Origin: CBDCUI01 sp965223115
GTDB taxonomy: Bacteria; Pseudomonadota; Gammaproteobacteria; UBA4575
Direction: 5' to 3'
Assembly: GCA_965223115.1 (NCBI GenBank)
Contig: OZ244982.1
Span: 1,612,001-1,676,000, forward strand
DNA: 64,000 bases
The position numbers were made by a program, and so were the translations under genes. The first letter of the stretch is position 1, and the number at the start of each line of letters is the position of its first letter. Of this stretch, positions 34,965 to 44,132 are shown piece after piece. Below the pieces are notes generated by a model. That model was not told the DNA's origin. It saw nothing but the letters and a program-made list of their open reading frames with translations, and did not search any database.

Positions 34965-35677
34965 TTAGGCATGCTGTTGTCGATATTCTTTTGATTTGCG
35001 ATCCCCGCCTCGTGGCTTCGGCCTCGTTTGGCGCTTGGTGAGTTTTTCTATTTTATCTTTAAAGCGTTCATTGCCCAATACCCAGGCTTTGTTGGTCGAT
35101 TGCCTGATTTCTTCGAGGGTCTTTTTATCGAGCTTGGTTCTGAATAAAGCTCGATAGTGTTTTTGGCGTTCTTTTTCGCTTTTGCCTAGGCGTTGGTAGA
35201 GTTTGTGTGGGGGTGACTAAGGTTGTTTTGTTTGCCTACGGCGTTTTTAGCATAGCTGCTGTAGGGGTATTCGCTGGGGTGTTTGACCATGTTGGCCCTT
35301 ACGGGATTGAGTTCGATGTAGCGCATACAGGTGAGTAGGTATTGTTCGCTGTTGAGCAAGGTGGCTTTGTAACGCCCTTCCCATAGAGTGCCTGTGCGTG
35401 TGTAGACGTAGTTGTAGTATTGTACGTAGCTTCTACCTAAGGATTGCATGACTTTACCGATGCCGTTTTCTGCTTGTGGGGTTATAAGTAGGTGAACGTG
35501 GTTGGTCATGAGGACGTAGGCATGGAGCTGACAGGAATATTTTTTTAGTGCTTCTTCGAGCTTTTCTAGATAGAAGCTGTAGTCTTCGCCATGGGCAAAG
35601 ATGGGTTCGCGATTGTTGCCACGTTGGATAACATGTTGAGGCACACCCGGTAGCACATATCGAGGGAGTCGAGCCAT
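34965..35677 (-). pseudogene. REP-associated (Y1) tyrosine transposase, frameshifted
   Basis: The N-terminal part (start at 35677) has RYVLPGVPQHVIQRGNN, the HUH motif MTNHVHLLI with its histidines, and the catalytic-Tyr region GRSYVQYYNYVYTR. The frame ends at residue 163, but in the next frame the typical C-terminus goes on (HKLYQRLGKSEKERQKHYRA; VLGNERFKDKIEKL) to a TAA at 34965, giving about 238 residues in all, the normal family length. The switch maps to a run of five G on the plus strand (35209-35213); one more base there would restore the gene. Inverted repeats flank it. Confidence 0.85.
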
Positions 35678-35740
35678 GTGAGATTAAAGTTATATACCAA
35701 CCGATTGCATAGAAAAAAGATTAACCTACTTATACTACAT

Positions 35741-35792
35741 CTTCAAATCTATCGTGTCTGACCACATTGATTTTTGATTCCGCCATTGATTC
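35741..35792. repeat. Right inverted repeat of the transposase unit
   Basis: Mirror copy of 34919-34963: ATCGTGTCTGACC, ATTGATT and CGCCATTGATTC read on the plus strand. It lies about 60 bp before the transposase start codon and could carry part of its promoter. Confidence 0.75.
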
Positions 35793-35863
35793 TCTTTCAT
35801 TATCTTTCTTACTAATCTGCTTAGAAAGCGAGAAGAGAATAACTAGATAGGTTAAACTAATAT

Positions 35864-36355
35864 CTAACCAAGTGTTTGGAGTGTTTTTAATGAAAAGTTT
35901 TTCATTTGATGTATAACTAACTCTCTTTTAATACAATTTGATTCAACTAATTCGCCAATGATATTTGCACCTTTTGCATCACCAAGAAAAAAACCAGCTA
36001 AGTAAAATGGCAAAGCAGATTCATAGCTTTTATCTAAGCCATAAAGACCTTGTGTGTATGATTCGGCAATAAATATACAGGCGTCTGAGCTACCCAACCT
36101 ACAAGCTTGCAATAATGTAGATACACCTTGATCGTTATTTTGTTTTGTTCCTTCACCAAATAATTGCATTAAGCCTAAATTGTACAGAGCTTCTGGAGAA
36201 CCTGCCTGACCAGCTTTGTAATAATATTGGATTGCACCTTCTAAGTTTTGTTCTATTCCATCACCAGTAGCCATTCTAGCAGCAAGTTCATTCATTGCTG
36301 CAATTATTCCGTTGTTGGCATTTTCGATTAGAGAATTAAGTTCTTCATTATCCAT
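35864..36355 (-). CDS. Sel1-repeat protein, candidate immunity protein for the RHS toxin
   Basis: 163 residues, cytoplasmic (no signal). Sel1 repeats are seen in order: ANNGIIAAMNELAARMATGD, LEGAIQYYYKAGQAGSPEAL, YNLGLMQLFGEG and ACRLGSSDACIFIAESYTQG. Sel1 repeats act as protein-binding scaffolds. The gene follows the toxin-bearing RHS gene by 24 bp on the same strand, the place where polymorphic-toxin immunity genes lie, and Sel1 proteins are known as immunity proteins in some systems. No ligand is predicted. If the toxin is exported, a cytoplasmic immunity protein suggests that the toxin acts in the cytosol of a neighbour. Confidence 0.65.
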   Translation of the reverse strand: MDNEELNSLIENANNGIIAAMNELAARMATGDGIEQNLEGAIQYYYKAGQAGSPEALYNLGLMQLFGEGTKQNNDQGVSTLLQACRLGSSDACIFIAESYTQGLYGLDKSYESALPFYLAGFFLGDAKGANIIGELVESNCIKRELVIHQMKNFSLKTLQTLG

Positions 36356-36379
36356 TTGTTTAATTAACTTTAATATAAA

Positions 36380-37183
36380 TTATCTTTTTGAGCCCTTCCA
36401 ATTTTTACAGTCGCCCGAAACACCTCTGCAATGTCGCTTCGTAGAACCTCTTGGAGTATTTGCAGATGCTGCGTCCCATGCGTTATTCCATGCTTCTGTT
36501 GGACTGGAACCTAGCCCGTGGCCTAATACATAAGGACTTTCATCAGTTGTACAAACATCCGCACCTTTCCCTTGTCCGGGTCCTTTTATATCAACTCTAT
36601 CGCATTTAATAAAACACTCATAGCGACCTCTACCATTTGGACGTCCAAAACGACCACGTGGTTTAGTATAACTAGAACCATCAGATGGGCTTGATGAGTC
36701 ATTACTAATACTATCACTTGGCCCTCCTACTGGTGGTACTGTGGCTCCTCTAACGCCTGTTCCTAATAAGGACAGTAACCCTTCAGGATCAATGTATTTA
36801 TTAGGATTGTTTAATCCGTATGAAAATGTATTTATTCCCCCATTCAACCCAATCGGATCACTCTGCATGTATCTTCCTAAGCTTGGATTGTAATCTCTAA
36901 AGTAGTTGTAATGGTTTCCCGATTCTTCATCATAGTATTGGCCGGGAAAGCGTAAGTTGTTTTTCATGTGACTGACACTTGTGTCCACAATGGCTTCCCC
37001 AAACGGTTTGTAAGTCGCTTTCCACACGACATTTCCGGATACATCTGAAATCGCTGTTGGTGTATCTAGATGATTCGTGTGATAGAAGTACAGTCCTGCA
37101 TGAGTGGTACTCGTGATTAGTAAGAAGAATATTAATGAAAATATTTTGATTGAGAAGAAGTTTTTATTTGTTTTATATTTCAT
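36380..37183 (-). CDS. Separately secreted RHS core with variable C-terminal domain (putative toxin)
   Basis: 267 residues. A new signal peptide (1-29, NFFSIKIFSLIFFLLITS then THA) leads straight into the RHS-associated core: YFYHTNHLDTPTAISD, NVVWKATYKPFGEA, FRDYNPSLGRYMQSDPIGL and DPEGLL at about residue 137. After a Ser/Gly-rich linker the last 90 residues (about 178-267) are a basic domain with five Cys (190, 194, 211, 252, 259) that I cannot identify; by position it is the toxin. AAGGAG 7 bp before ATG sets the start; the stop of the upstream RHS gene overlaps this site, so coupling is likely. An earlier ATG in the frame lies inside that gene. Confidence 0.8.
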   Translation of the reverse strand: MKYKTNKNFFSIKIFSLIFFLLITSTTHAGLYFYHTNHLDTPTAISDVSGNVVWKATYKPFGEAIVDTSVSHMKNNLRFPGQYYDEESGNHYNYFRDYNPSLGRYMQSDPIGLNGGINTFSYGLNNPNKYIDPEGLLSLLGTGVRGATVPPVGGPSDSISNDSSSPSDGSSYTKPRGRFGRPNGRGRYECFIKCDRVDIKGPGQGKGADVCTTDESPYVLGHGLGSSPTEAWNNAWDAASANTPRGSTKRHCRGVSGDCKNWKGSKR

Positions 37184-37193
37184 GTTCTTCTCC

Positions 37194-40100
37194 TTATTGG
37201 GTCCTGACCGCAGTACTGGTAGCTCCCCGAACGATTCCACCTGTATCTCTGAACCACACAAAGATACGATTATTGGCTGGGTCATTGGCAATGGCAGAAC
37301 TGGCTGTAACCGAGATTGCAAAGGTCTTACTCGTTCCAGGGGGGATGTTTAATGTTACGGTTGGTGCAAAGGATTGAATGCAGGTTCCTGATGGGTTGGT
37401 TTCACAGATCAACATCGTGAGTTGATTCAGTAACGTGGTATTGCCATTGGTGTCCATGCTTACTGTAATACTATTTCCTGCATTTCCGACGTTGGTTGAA
37501 GCTACCGCAAAAAGTTTAGTAATACCCACATCTAAGTCTAGATCAGCAGTAGTGGACACGACTATATTGTCTGAGACGGGATTATTCTCTGCAGTTAATA
37601 ATACCGTATTGACCCCTACAATCTTCCCTATAGGCGCTAGGTTGTCACAAGAGTATTCAAACTCTATATCGGTCGTTGCAAAGGCAGCAGTAGGGGTGAA
37701 AAAAAGAACATAGTTTTGTATTCCACCGCCAGGAATATCTGCCGGAACATTGTTGCCGGCAATGATGTTGTTTTGACTATCGACTTGATTGTAATGGAAA
37801 GTGATGGGTTCGCCTGAGGTATGACGGATGCCACAGTTTTTGGCCAACATGGTTTCAGCATTAACGATGGATGCTCTTACCGATCCCAATGAATTTACTT
37901 GCAAGGAGCGGCTATACGGGAGCACCGAACTGCCACCATGGGGTTGGAATAAGGCCAGTCGTTGTCCGTCTACATATACATATTGTCGAATCGCAGTGCC
38001 GACTTCATTGGTTTCTTCGATGAGATTGCCTGAAGGATCGTAGTGGAAGATCGTCACTTCTCCATCCACGACTTTGATCACACGTTCGCCTTGGCCGTTA
38101 TACACATAGTCCGCACTACTTCCACTGTCTGAAAACGACTTCATGCGATTGCTCTTAGAATAACTAAACGTTTTGGATCCTTGTGTAAGGATATTGCCTA
38201 CATTGTCGTATCCGAACGTGGTTGCATGAGCACCGGTGATATTGTCTACACGATTACTTGCAGTGGCGTAGTTATACGTATCGAAATTCGTTTGATCATC
38301 AAAGTTCGTGCGGTTGCCCACTCCATCATAGCTGTAACTGAGTAACCCATACATGGAACTGCTGGCATCTTTAAGTCGATCTAGGTTGTCATAGAGATTG
38401 AAGGTTTGGTTATTGCTTGAGTCGATATTATCCAAGATGCTGGAGATGTTGTTGGTATTGGTATGATAGTTGATATCGATGTTTTGTATTCCCCCCGCCA
38501 CTTTGGTATCTAAACGATAATCTAAATCATAGGTCATGTTTTGTGTAATATTGCTACCAAACATCAAGCTTTTCATGGGCCCAAACGGCATGTATTGAAT
38601 GTTGCTGGCTATGAACGTACTTCCATTTTTCACTTCGCTCACTTGTCCAATCACATTGCGGGTGTAATCCACCACACGGCCATTCGGATACGTTACCTTT
38701 TTAAGGTTATCCGCTAGATCGTATTCATAGGAAGTAATCTTCGTTTGCTGGGGAATACTGGTACCTTGTATGGTGCGTGAGCTTATCGTGAGCGTTTCTT
38801 TTTTAATGTTGCCACGACGATCATATTCAAACGAGGTTGATCCGACTTCATCATCGATTTGCGTTAAACGACCGATGCCATTCGTGCCTTGATCATAGGT
38901 AAAGGTGACATTTAGATTAGCATTGGCAGGATATTTGATGCTTTTTAATCGATTCAAGGCATCGTATTCGTAATCCGTGACTACATTTTTTGCATCCGTC
39001 TGCTTGGTACGGTTGCCGGCATCATCGTATTCATAGTCCGTATCACCGGTATCCGGACTTTGCAATTCTTTGAGATCATCTAAGCCATTGTAGAGGTAGT
39101 TCGTCACCAAGTTCCTCGCATCGGTGACTTTCGTTAAGTTGTCTCGACCATCATATTCATATTGAGTAACGTGTAGGTCGGGGTCTTTACTTTCATAGAG
39201 TCTGCTTAAGGCATCGTAGTAACTCTCGGCAATCGGTTTGGTGGGATCATCGGCTGAAGTCTGATTACCATTGCCATCGTAGCCATAGATGATGGGGTTT
39301 ACCATTTCGCCAGTGCGATATTGTTCCATTTCACTTAGTGCACTGAATTGGCGATATAAAGAACGTCGTAAACCACCTAAATCAGATACAAGTTCTTCTT
39401 CTCGATTGCCTAATGCATCAAGCTTGTATTCAATTTCATTTGCGTTGTTATCAGTAATCTTATAAAGGCGCTGGGCTTCATCGTACAAATAAGATAGATA
39501 GCTGCCATCAGGTAAGGTTGTTTTCTTGATATTTCCTGCCCCATCATATTCAAAAGTCGTCGTCGCGGCCTCCGTTGTACCACTTGCAACGGTACGTGTC
39601 TTTAGTCGTCCTCGTGGGTCGTAAACCATTTTGGTGACGACACCATTGGGATCGGTCAAGGATAACAACCGTCCATTGTTATCGTAACTGGTAAATTGAG
39701 TGGTTTGTATAGGCAATGGACCATTACCATCGGGGTCAACTTTCATCGTTACACGATCACCGGTAATTGGATCATAGGTAAACGTTGTAATGTCTACTAT
39801 GTCGGTACGCGGTCCATCAATAGTTAGCACGTTGCCATTGGTATCGTAGGTAAAGGTGGTTGTACGAACCGGAACAGTCGGATCGTTTGTGTCTTTCTCA
39901 GTCCTTGTTAGGACTTGTCCAGTACTGTTATAGGTAAACGTAGTTTCTTTACCAGGTTCGGTGATTTTCGTTGGGACTCTATAGGTAGCATGCCATAACG
40001 TTGAAATGGTGCGTTGTTCAGGCGAGTTGTTAGCTTCAGTACGTGAATCTTGTAAACCACGTGCATTATAAACAAAAGTTGTTTCGTTGCCTTCAAAGTC

Positions 40101-41798
40101 TGTACGCGTTAATGGAAATCCATTTGCATCATAAGTCGCGGTTTGTACCGCACCTCCACAGGTTAAGCATGGTGAACCCGTCACTTGCGATAATCGAGGT
40201 ACGCCTTGCTTGATGTCAAAATCATACGTACGTGTTCCACCAAATGGATCTTGAATATCAACAGTACCATCACCATTATCAGTAATAATAACTTGACTAA
40301 TAGGCCCAGATGAAGCTTCGGGTCCTAGTATATGATGTGTTGCACGATTGCCTGTACTCGTATATTTCCATGTACTATAACGATTCCCGTTTTCATCAAT
40401 GATGCCGGTTAAAGATGCATCTTTGTTACCTGTTCCAGATAGATGTTCAGGTTCATTATACAAATAGGTAATTCTTGGATTATCCGCGCTGTTCCCCGTG
40501 GTTTCATCAGGATAGATAACCGTTTTTAACTGGCTGGGTTCATTGTCATACTCATATTCGTATACTTCAGATGTAATAGGCGTCGTGATTTTTATAATTC
40601 TAGAACGCTCATCGTTTTCAAAGTTTAATGTGCGCCCACTCACACTATGAACAACTTGATCAAGCGTGTTATCTCTTCCATCTCCACCTTGTGCAGTACT
40701 TAAGTTATATACCAATGAATGACCTACACCTGCTTTATTTGCTAAGAGGATTAACTTTCCATCTACATCATAACTTTCAGCATCATCATTATTCGTAAAG
40801 TAAGCCCAGCCCGTACGATTTCCCGATCCATCGGTTAATTCAAATAATCGTTCAGTGACATCGGGATCACTTTCCCATGTATCCGTAATCGAGTTGTAGT
40901 TGAAGAAATATTCATTGCCGTTCGGACGTGTAACGATTGCAGTGGTTATATTTGTTGATTCAATAACATGAATACTCCTTGCGTAAGTATGTCGCCAATT
41001 AAGCCCTAAACCGTGTTGGCGCATGTGAGTACCACTTGAATAGTAACGGGTAAATTCAAGCGGATAAATTCCTGCACTGTGATAGTCAGAAACTTGTTGA
41101 ATGTTTACTCCAGTTTGAGAATGAATCGGATCGGAGTCATTAGCACCAGCCGGGCACCAATCGTTAGTTTTGTGGCGTGTAACTCCATTGTTTGGGAGCA
41201 CACACTTTTGTTGGCTTGAGCTCCAATTGTAACCATTAGGGCAAACAACGCTTCTAGATTTAAGCCCCATGTAACCACCACTGAAATTGCCTTTGACGGT
41301 ACTTAATAGTCCATATGTGTATCCAGGAACGCCATTCCAACATTGATATTTACAGCCAGCGTCGTCTTCTACGCCATTATAAAGCCAGCCTTCAAAAATC
41401 TGGGATGAATCCCAAGCTTGTACGCGTTCCACCATCAATTCTTCAGAACCCCATGGCATAGGTGTCTGCTTATCTGTGCAGACTGATGTCCCACATGTTG
41501 AGCCTTGGCCTTGATTCCATATAGTACAAAATTCTAAATAGCAGACAGAGTTACAGCGACATGCTGTATATTTCCAAGGTCCAGGTCGAGGACTTACCTG
41601 TTGTGCAGAATGGACTACTCCTGCTAAGAGCAAATATAAAACTAATGCTAAGAATAAATATAAGCTGAGTTTATTAAATGCAGAGAATTTATTCTTATAT
41701 GATCTTGTGGAGTTATTGAAGCTTGGTCGATTTGAATTTGCAAATGTCATTCTCGTAAATGATATGACATAAAGATTTCCCTTCTTATTCACAAGCAT
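37194..41798 (-). CDS. Large secreted RHS/YD-repeat protein, no core or toxin of its own
   Basis: 1534 residues. A long N-terminal signal or anchor (hydrophobic 44-62, then VHSA) is followed by a Cys-rich region (about 75-215), a DUF6531-like segment (about 222-300; DPIHSQTGVNIQQVSDYHSA), about twenty YD repeats (about 340-1285; e.g. YDGNGNQ, YEYDDAGNRT), and a 249-residue beta-rich tail ending FRDTGGIVRGATSTAVRTQ. YD repeats build a hollow cage around a toxin. Here the usual YHTDHLGTP core is missing after YVYVDGQRLALFQ; it is in the next gene instead. The tail resembles a secreted Ig-like module. AGGAAGG precedes the ATG. Confidence 0.85.
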   Translation of the reverse strand: MLVNKKGNLYVISFTRMTFANSNRPSFNNSTRSYKNKFSAFNKLSLYLFLALVLYLLLAGVVHSAQQVSPRPGPWKYTACRCNSVCYLEFCTIWNQGQGSTCGTSVCTDKQTPMPWGSEELMVERVQAWDSSQIFEGWLYNGVEDDAGCKYQCWNGVPGYTYGLLSTVKGNFSGGYMGLKSRSVVCPNGYNWSSSQQKCVLPNNGVTRHKTNDWCPAGANDSDPIHSQTGVNIQQVSDYHSAGIYPLEFTRYYSSGTHMRQHGLGLNWRHTYARSIHVIESTNITTAIVTRPNGNEYFFNYNSITDTWESDPDVTERLFELTDGSGNRTGWAYFTNNDDAESYDVDGKLILLANKAGVGHSLVYNLSTAQGGDGRDNTLDQVVHSVSGRTLNFENDERSRIIKITTPITSEVYEYEYDNEPSQLKTVIYPDETTGNSADNPRITYLYNEPEHLSGTGNKDASLTGIIDENGNRYSTWKYTSTGNRATHHILGPEASSGPISQVIITDNGDGTVDIQDPFGGTRTYDFDIKQGVPRLSQVTGSPCLTCGGAVQTATYDANGFPLTRTDFEGNETTFVYNARGLQDSRTEANNSPEQRTISTLWHATYRVPTKITEPGKETTFTYNSTGQVLTRTEKDTNDPTVPVRTTTFTYDTNGNVLTIDGPRTDIVDITTFTYDPITGDRVTMKVDPDGNGPLPIQTTQFTSYDNNGRLLSLTDPNGVVTKMVYDPRGRLKTRTVASGTTEAATTTFEYDGAGNIKKTTLPDGSYLSYLYDEAQRLYKITDNNANEIEYKLDALGNREEELVSDLGGLRRSLYRQFSALSEMEQYRTGEMVNPIIYGYDGNGNQTSADDPTKPIAESYYDALSRLYESKDPDLHVTQYEYDGRDNLTKVTDARNLVTNYLYNGLDDLKELQSPDTGDTDYEYDDAGNRTKQTDAKNVVTDYEYDALNRLKSIKYPANANLNVTFTYDQGTNGIGRLTQIDDEVGSTSFEYDRRGNIKKETLTISSRTIQGTSIPQQTKITSYEYDLADNLKKVTYPNGRVVDYTRNVIGQVSEVKNGSTFIASNIQYMPFGPMKSLMFGSNITQNMTYDLDYRLDTKVAGGIQNIDINYHTNTNNISSILDNIDSSNNQTFNLYDNLDRLKDASSSMYGLLSYSYDGVGNRTNFDDQTNFDTYNYATASNRVDNITGAHATTFGYDNVGNILTQGSKTFSYSKSNRMKSFSDSGSSADYVYNGQGERVIKVVDGEVTIFHYDPSGNLIEETNEVGTAIRQYVYVDGQRLALFQPHGGSSVLPYSRSLQVNSLGSVRASIVNAETMLAKNCGIRHTSGEPITFHYNQVDSQNNIIAGNNVPADIPGGGIQNYVLFFTPTAAFATTDIEFEYSCDNLAPIGKIVGVNTVLLTAENNPVSDNIVVSTTADLDLDVGITKLFAVASTNVGNAGNSITVSMDTNGNTTLLNQLTMLICETNPSGTCIQSFAPTVTLNIPPGTSKTFAISVTASSAIANDPANNRIFVWFRDTGGIVRGATSTAVRTQ

Positions 41799-42274
41799 CC
41801 CCTTCCTAAATTTTCATTCTTGTTATTGCACTTATTTTAAAACTACAAAAACAATAATCGTCAACAACAAAAAATTGACGCTTTTTAAAGAAATTAAACT
41901 AACCTATTAATTCCTTTTGCAAATTTCCTTATCAATAAACATTTTTATACTTAGCGAATAAAATTTATGAACAGATTTGGACCTATTATTTTTTATTTGG
42001 ATACTTTTCCGTATGCAAATTAACCGATTAATAGTTTAAGTTTTTTATTACCTATTACATTTCAGCTTCTAAGAGTTTTGAATATGTAAAAATAATTTTT
42101 TGCTGCATCTCACTATTACTAATTTCTGTCAACCCAGGTTAAATCTTTGCCAAGTTTCGGTAATATTCTGCTGAATCATAATTAACCTAATTAAGCCTTT
42201 AAGACCTCTTATGCATAATCACGTACTTACATTGAAATTTTATTTAGCGAATATTTCAAACAAAAAATTATTTT
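41799..42274. other. Spacer between der and the RHS gene
   Basis: 476 bp, extremely AT-rich. It should contain the RHS promoter. I see no gene, tRNA, terminator or attachment core. The der repeat (right copy) begins at 42279, just outside it. Confidence 0.5.
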
Positions 42275-43681
42275 TTACTTTTTTACTTTTTTGAGCAATC
42301 GCTTACGGCTGCGTTGTTGGCGAGGTGTTAGTTTATTACGCTTACCTGCAAATGGGTTGTCGGGTTGTTTAAAAACTAATTGTATCGGTGTACCCACTAA
42401 TTTTAGTGTCTTACGAAAATAATTTTCTAAGTAGCGTTTATAGGATCCAGGTATTCTGCTGATTTGATTTCCGTGTATGGCTATCGTCAACGGACATTTG
42501 TTTATTTGCGCAGCATATTTTAACTTAATTCTACGTCCTCTTACTAATGGCGGTTGGAAGCTCTCAACTGCATTTTCCAACAATCTATTTAATTCACCTG
42601 TAGATATTTCTATATTTGCAGATTGATATGCACGCAAAACCGCACGCATTAATTTTGTTATACCCTCTTTTCGTTTTGCAGAAATCATTTGTTGTTCTGC
42701 ATAGTCTAAAAAGCGTAACTTTAGATCGAAACCTTTTTGTATTTCTTTAAAATTTTCTTTCGAACAGGCATCTGTTTTATTAATTGCAATCACTACTGCA
42801 CGACCACTGTCAAGCACCATACCCGCTAAACGTGCATCTTGTTCCGCAAGCTCCTGTGTACCATCGAGCAATAAAACTACGACATGTGAATTCTCAATGG
42901 CTTGCAAAGTTTTAACTACACTAAATTTTTCCACCATGTCATGCACCTTGCTACGCCGGCGCACACCTGCAGTATCAATAAGTTCAAATGTGGTTCCAAG
43001 TTTTTCAACAAAAACAGAAATACTATCGCGAGTGGTCCCTGGTATATCTGATGTTACAAACCTTTCTTCACCAATCAGTGCATTTGCTAACGTAGATTTC
43101 CCAACGTTGGGCCTGCCAACCAAGGCAACTTTAATTACTTCTTGTTTTGCTTCTTCTACTTCTAATGTCTGTTCAGTAGGATATTGCTCAATTAACTCCG
43201 CGAATACATCACGCACACCTTTGCCTGATTTAGCAGATATTTCAAATAAATGTTCTGCCCCAAGAATATAAAAATCGCTAGCAGATATATTTTCAGTATT
43301 TGTATCTGCCTTATTAACCAGCACATATACTTTTTGGTTACTATTTCTTAGTTTATTAAATACCTCTTGATCTTGAGGCACTAAACCCTCTACTCCATCT
43401 ACCAGAAAAAAAACAACATCGGCCTCCTCTATTGCAAGCCAGGCTTGCGTACTAATTGCAATATTCATACGATCTTGTTCTTCAAGGTCTTCTGGTGGAG
43501 CAATACCTCCTGTATCGATAACGATAAAACGATTTTCAAAACGGCGTGTAATTCCATAGATTCGATCACGTGTCAGTCCAGGCTGATCCGCTACCAAAGC
43601 ATCATTAGATTTGGTCACATAATTAAATAGTGTCGATTTGCCGACATTAGGGCGGCCGACTAAAGCAATTACGGGTTTCAT
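42275..43681 (-). CDS. der: GTPase Der
   Basis: Der (EngA) has two GTPase domains and helps assemble the 50S ribosomal subunit. 468 residues. G1 motifs GRPNVGKSTLFN and GRPNVGKSTLAN, G3 DTGG and DTAGV, and G4 NKAD and NKTD are visible, with the C-terminal KH-like domain (about 380-468) ending KRLLKKVKK. The 3' 127 bp are duplicated at 34788. The gene is at the end of the bamB-der block; PPK2 and a spacer separate it from bamB. Confidence 0.97.
   Translation of the reverse strand: MKPVIALVGRPNVGKSTLFNYVTKSNDALVADQPGLTRDRIYGITRRFENRFIVIDTGGIAPPEDLEEQDRMNIAISTQAWLAIEEADVVFFLVDGVEGLVPQDQEVFNKLRNSNQKVYVLVNKADTNTENISASDFYILGAEHLFEISAKSGKGVRDVFAELIEQYPTEQTLEVEEAKQEVIKVALVGRPNVGKSTLANALIGEERFVTSDIPGTTRDSISVFVEKLGTTFELIDTAGVRRRSKVHDMVEKFSVVKTLQAIENSHVVVLLLDGTQELAEQDARLAGMVLDSGRAVVIAINKTDACSKENFKEIQKGFDLKLRFLDYAEQQMISAKRKEGITKLMRAVLRAYQSANIEISTGELNRLLENAVESFQPPLVRGRRIKLKYAAQINKCPLTIAIHGNQISRIPGSYKRYLENYFRKTLKLVGTPIQLVFKQPDNPFAGKRNKLTPRQQRSRKRLLKKVKK
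42279..42405 (-). repeat. Right copy of the 127-bp direct repeat (in der)
   Basis: This is the 3' part of der itself; it matches 34788-34914 at 126 of 127 positions. Which copy is original cannot be told from this sequence alone: a mobile element can carry a replacement 3' end and leave the host's own end displaced. Confidence 0.95.
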
Positions 43682-44132
43682 TCTTAAATATGTGATCTAA
43701 ACTATGTCAAAGGTAGTTGAATATAACACGATAAAGATATTAAACATTGACAAAGAAGTAGACATGCATTTGCAATAGAAAATATTTGACGCTTAAATAC
43801 AGCACGAGATATAGAAGCTAGATACGTCATAATATTCAACTCTGATGATGAGCAACCGTGTGAAGCTATACTTACGCATATCTCAAAGTTCTATATTGTC
43901 GACATCAATGAATCCATTAAAAATAGTTTTATTAACTATGGCTAGCATAAGGATCAGACTAACCATTATAACTAAATATGGAAAGTTGATAGGTGTCTTC
44001 ACATATCTTAATGCTTGTCGAAGTTTTGGCGAATATCAACAAGCAAAGATTTTCAAAGCCAATGGCAATGATAATGATTGCCATCACTTAGGGAGGGCGA
44101 GTTTTTTAGATCTGCATATTTGTACTAATACG
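43682..44132. other. Spacer between ppk2 and der, possibly decayed DNA
   Basis: 451 bp upstream of der. A plus-strand frame with no start codon (about 43790-43945) reads about 50 residues including FNSDDEQPCEAILTHISKFY and then stops. A 115-codon frame (43845-44192) runs into the end of ppk2 and looks spurious. This could be remnants of a gene but I cannot identify one. The der promoter should be in the first 150 bp. Confidence 0.35.

Noticed and set aside
34800..34994. 64-codon plus-strand frame over the displaced der fragment
   Set aside because: It is the antisense of the der C-terminus and then crosses the transposase inverted repeat; no protein features.
34216..42405. Prophage or integrative conjugative element
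   Set aside because: No integrase, phage structural, relaxase or conjugation genes lie in the block, despite the flanking repeat.
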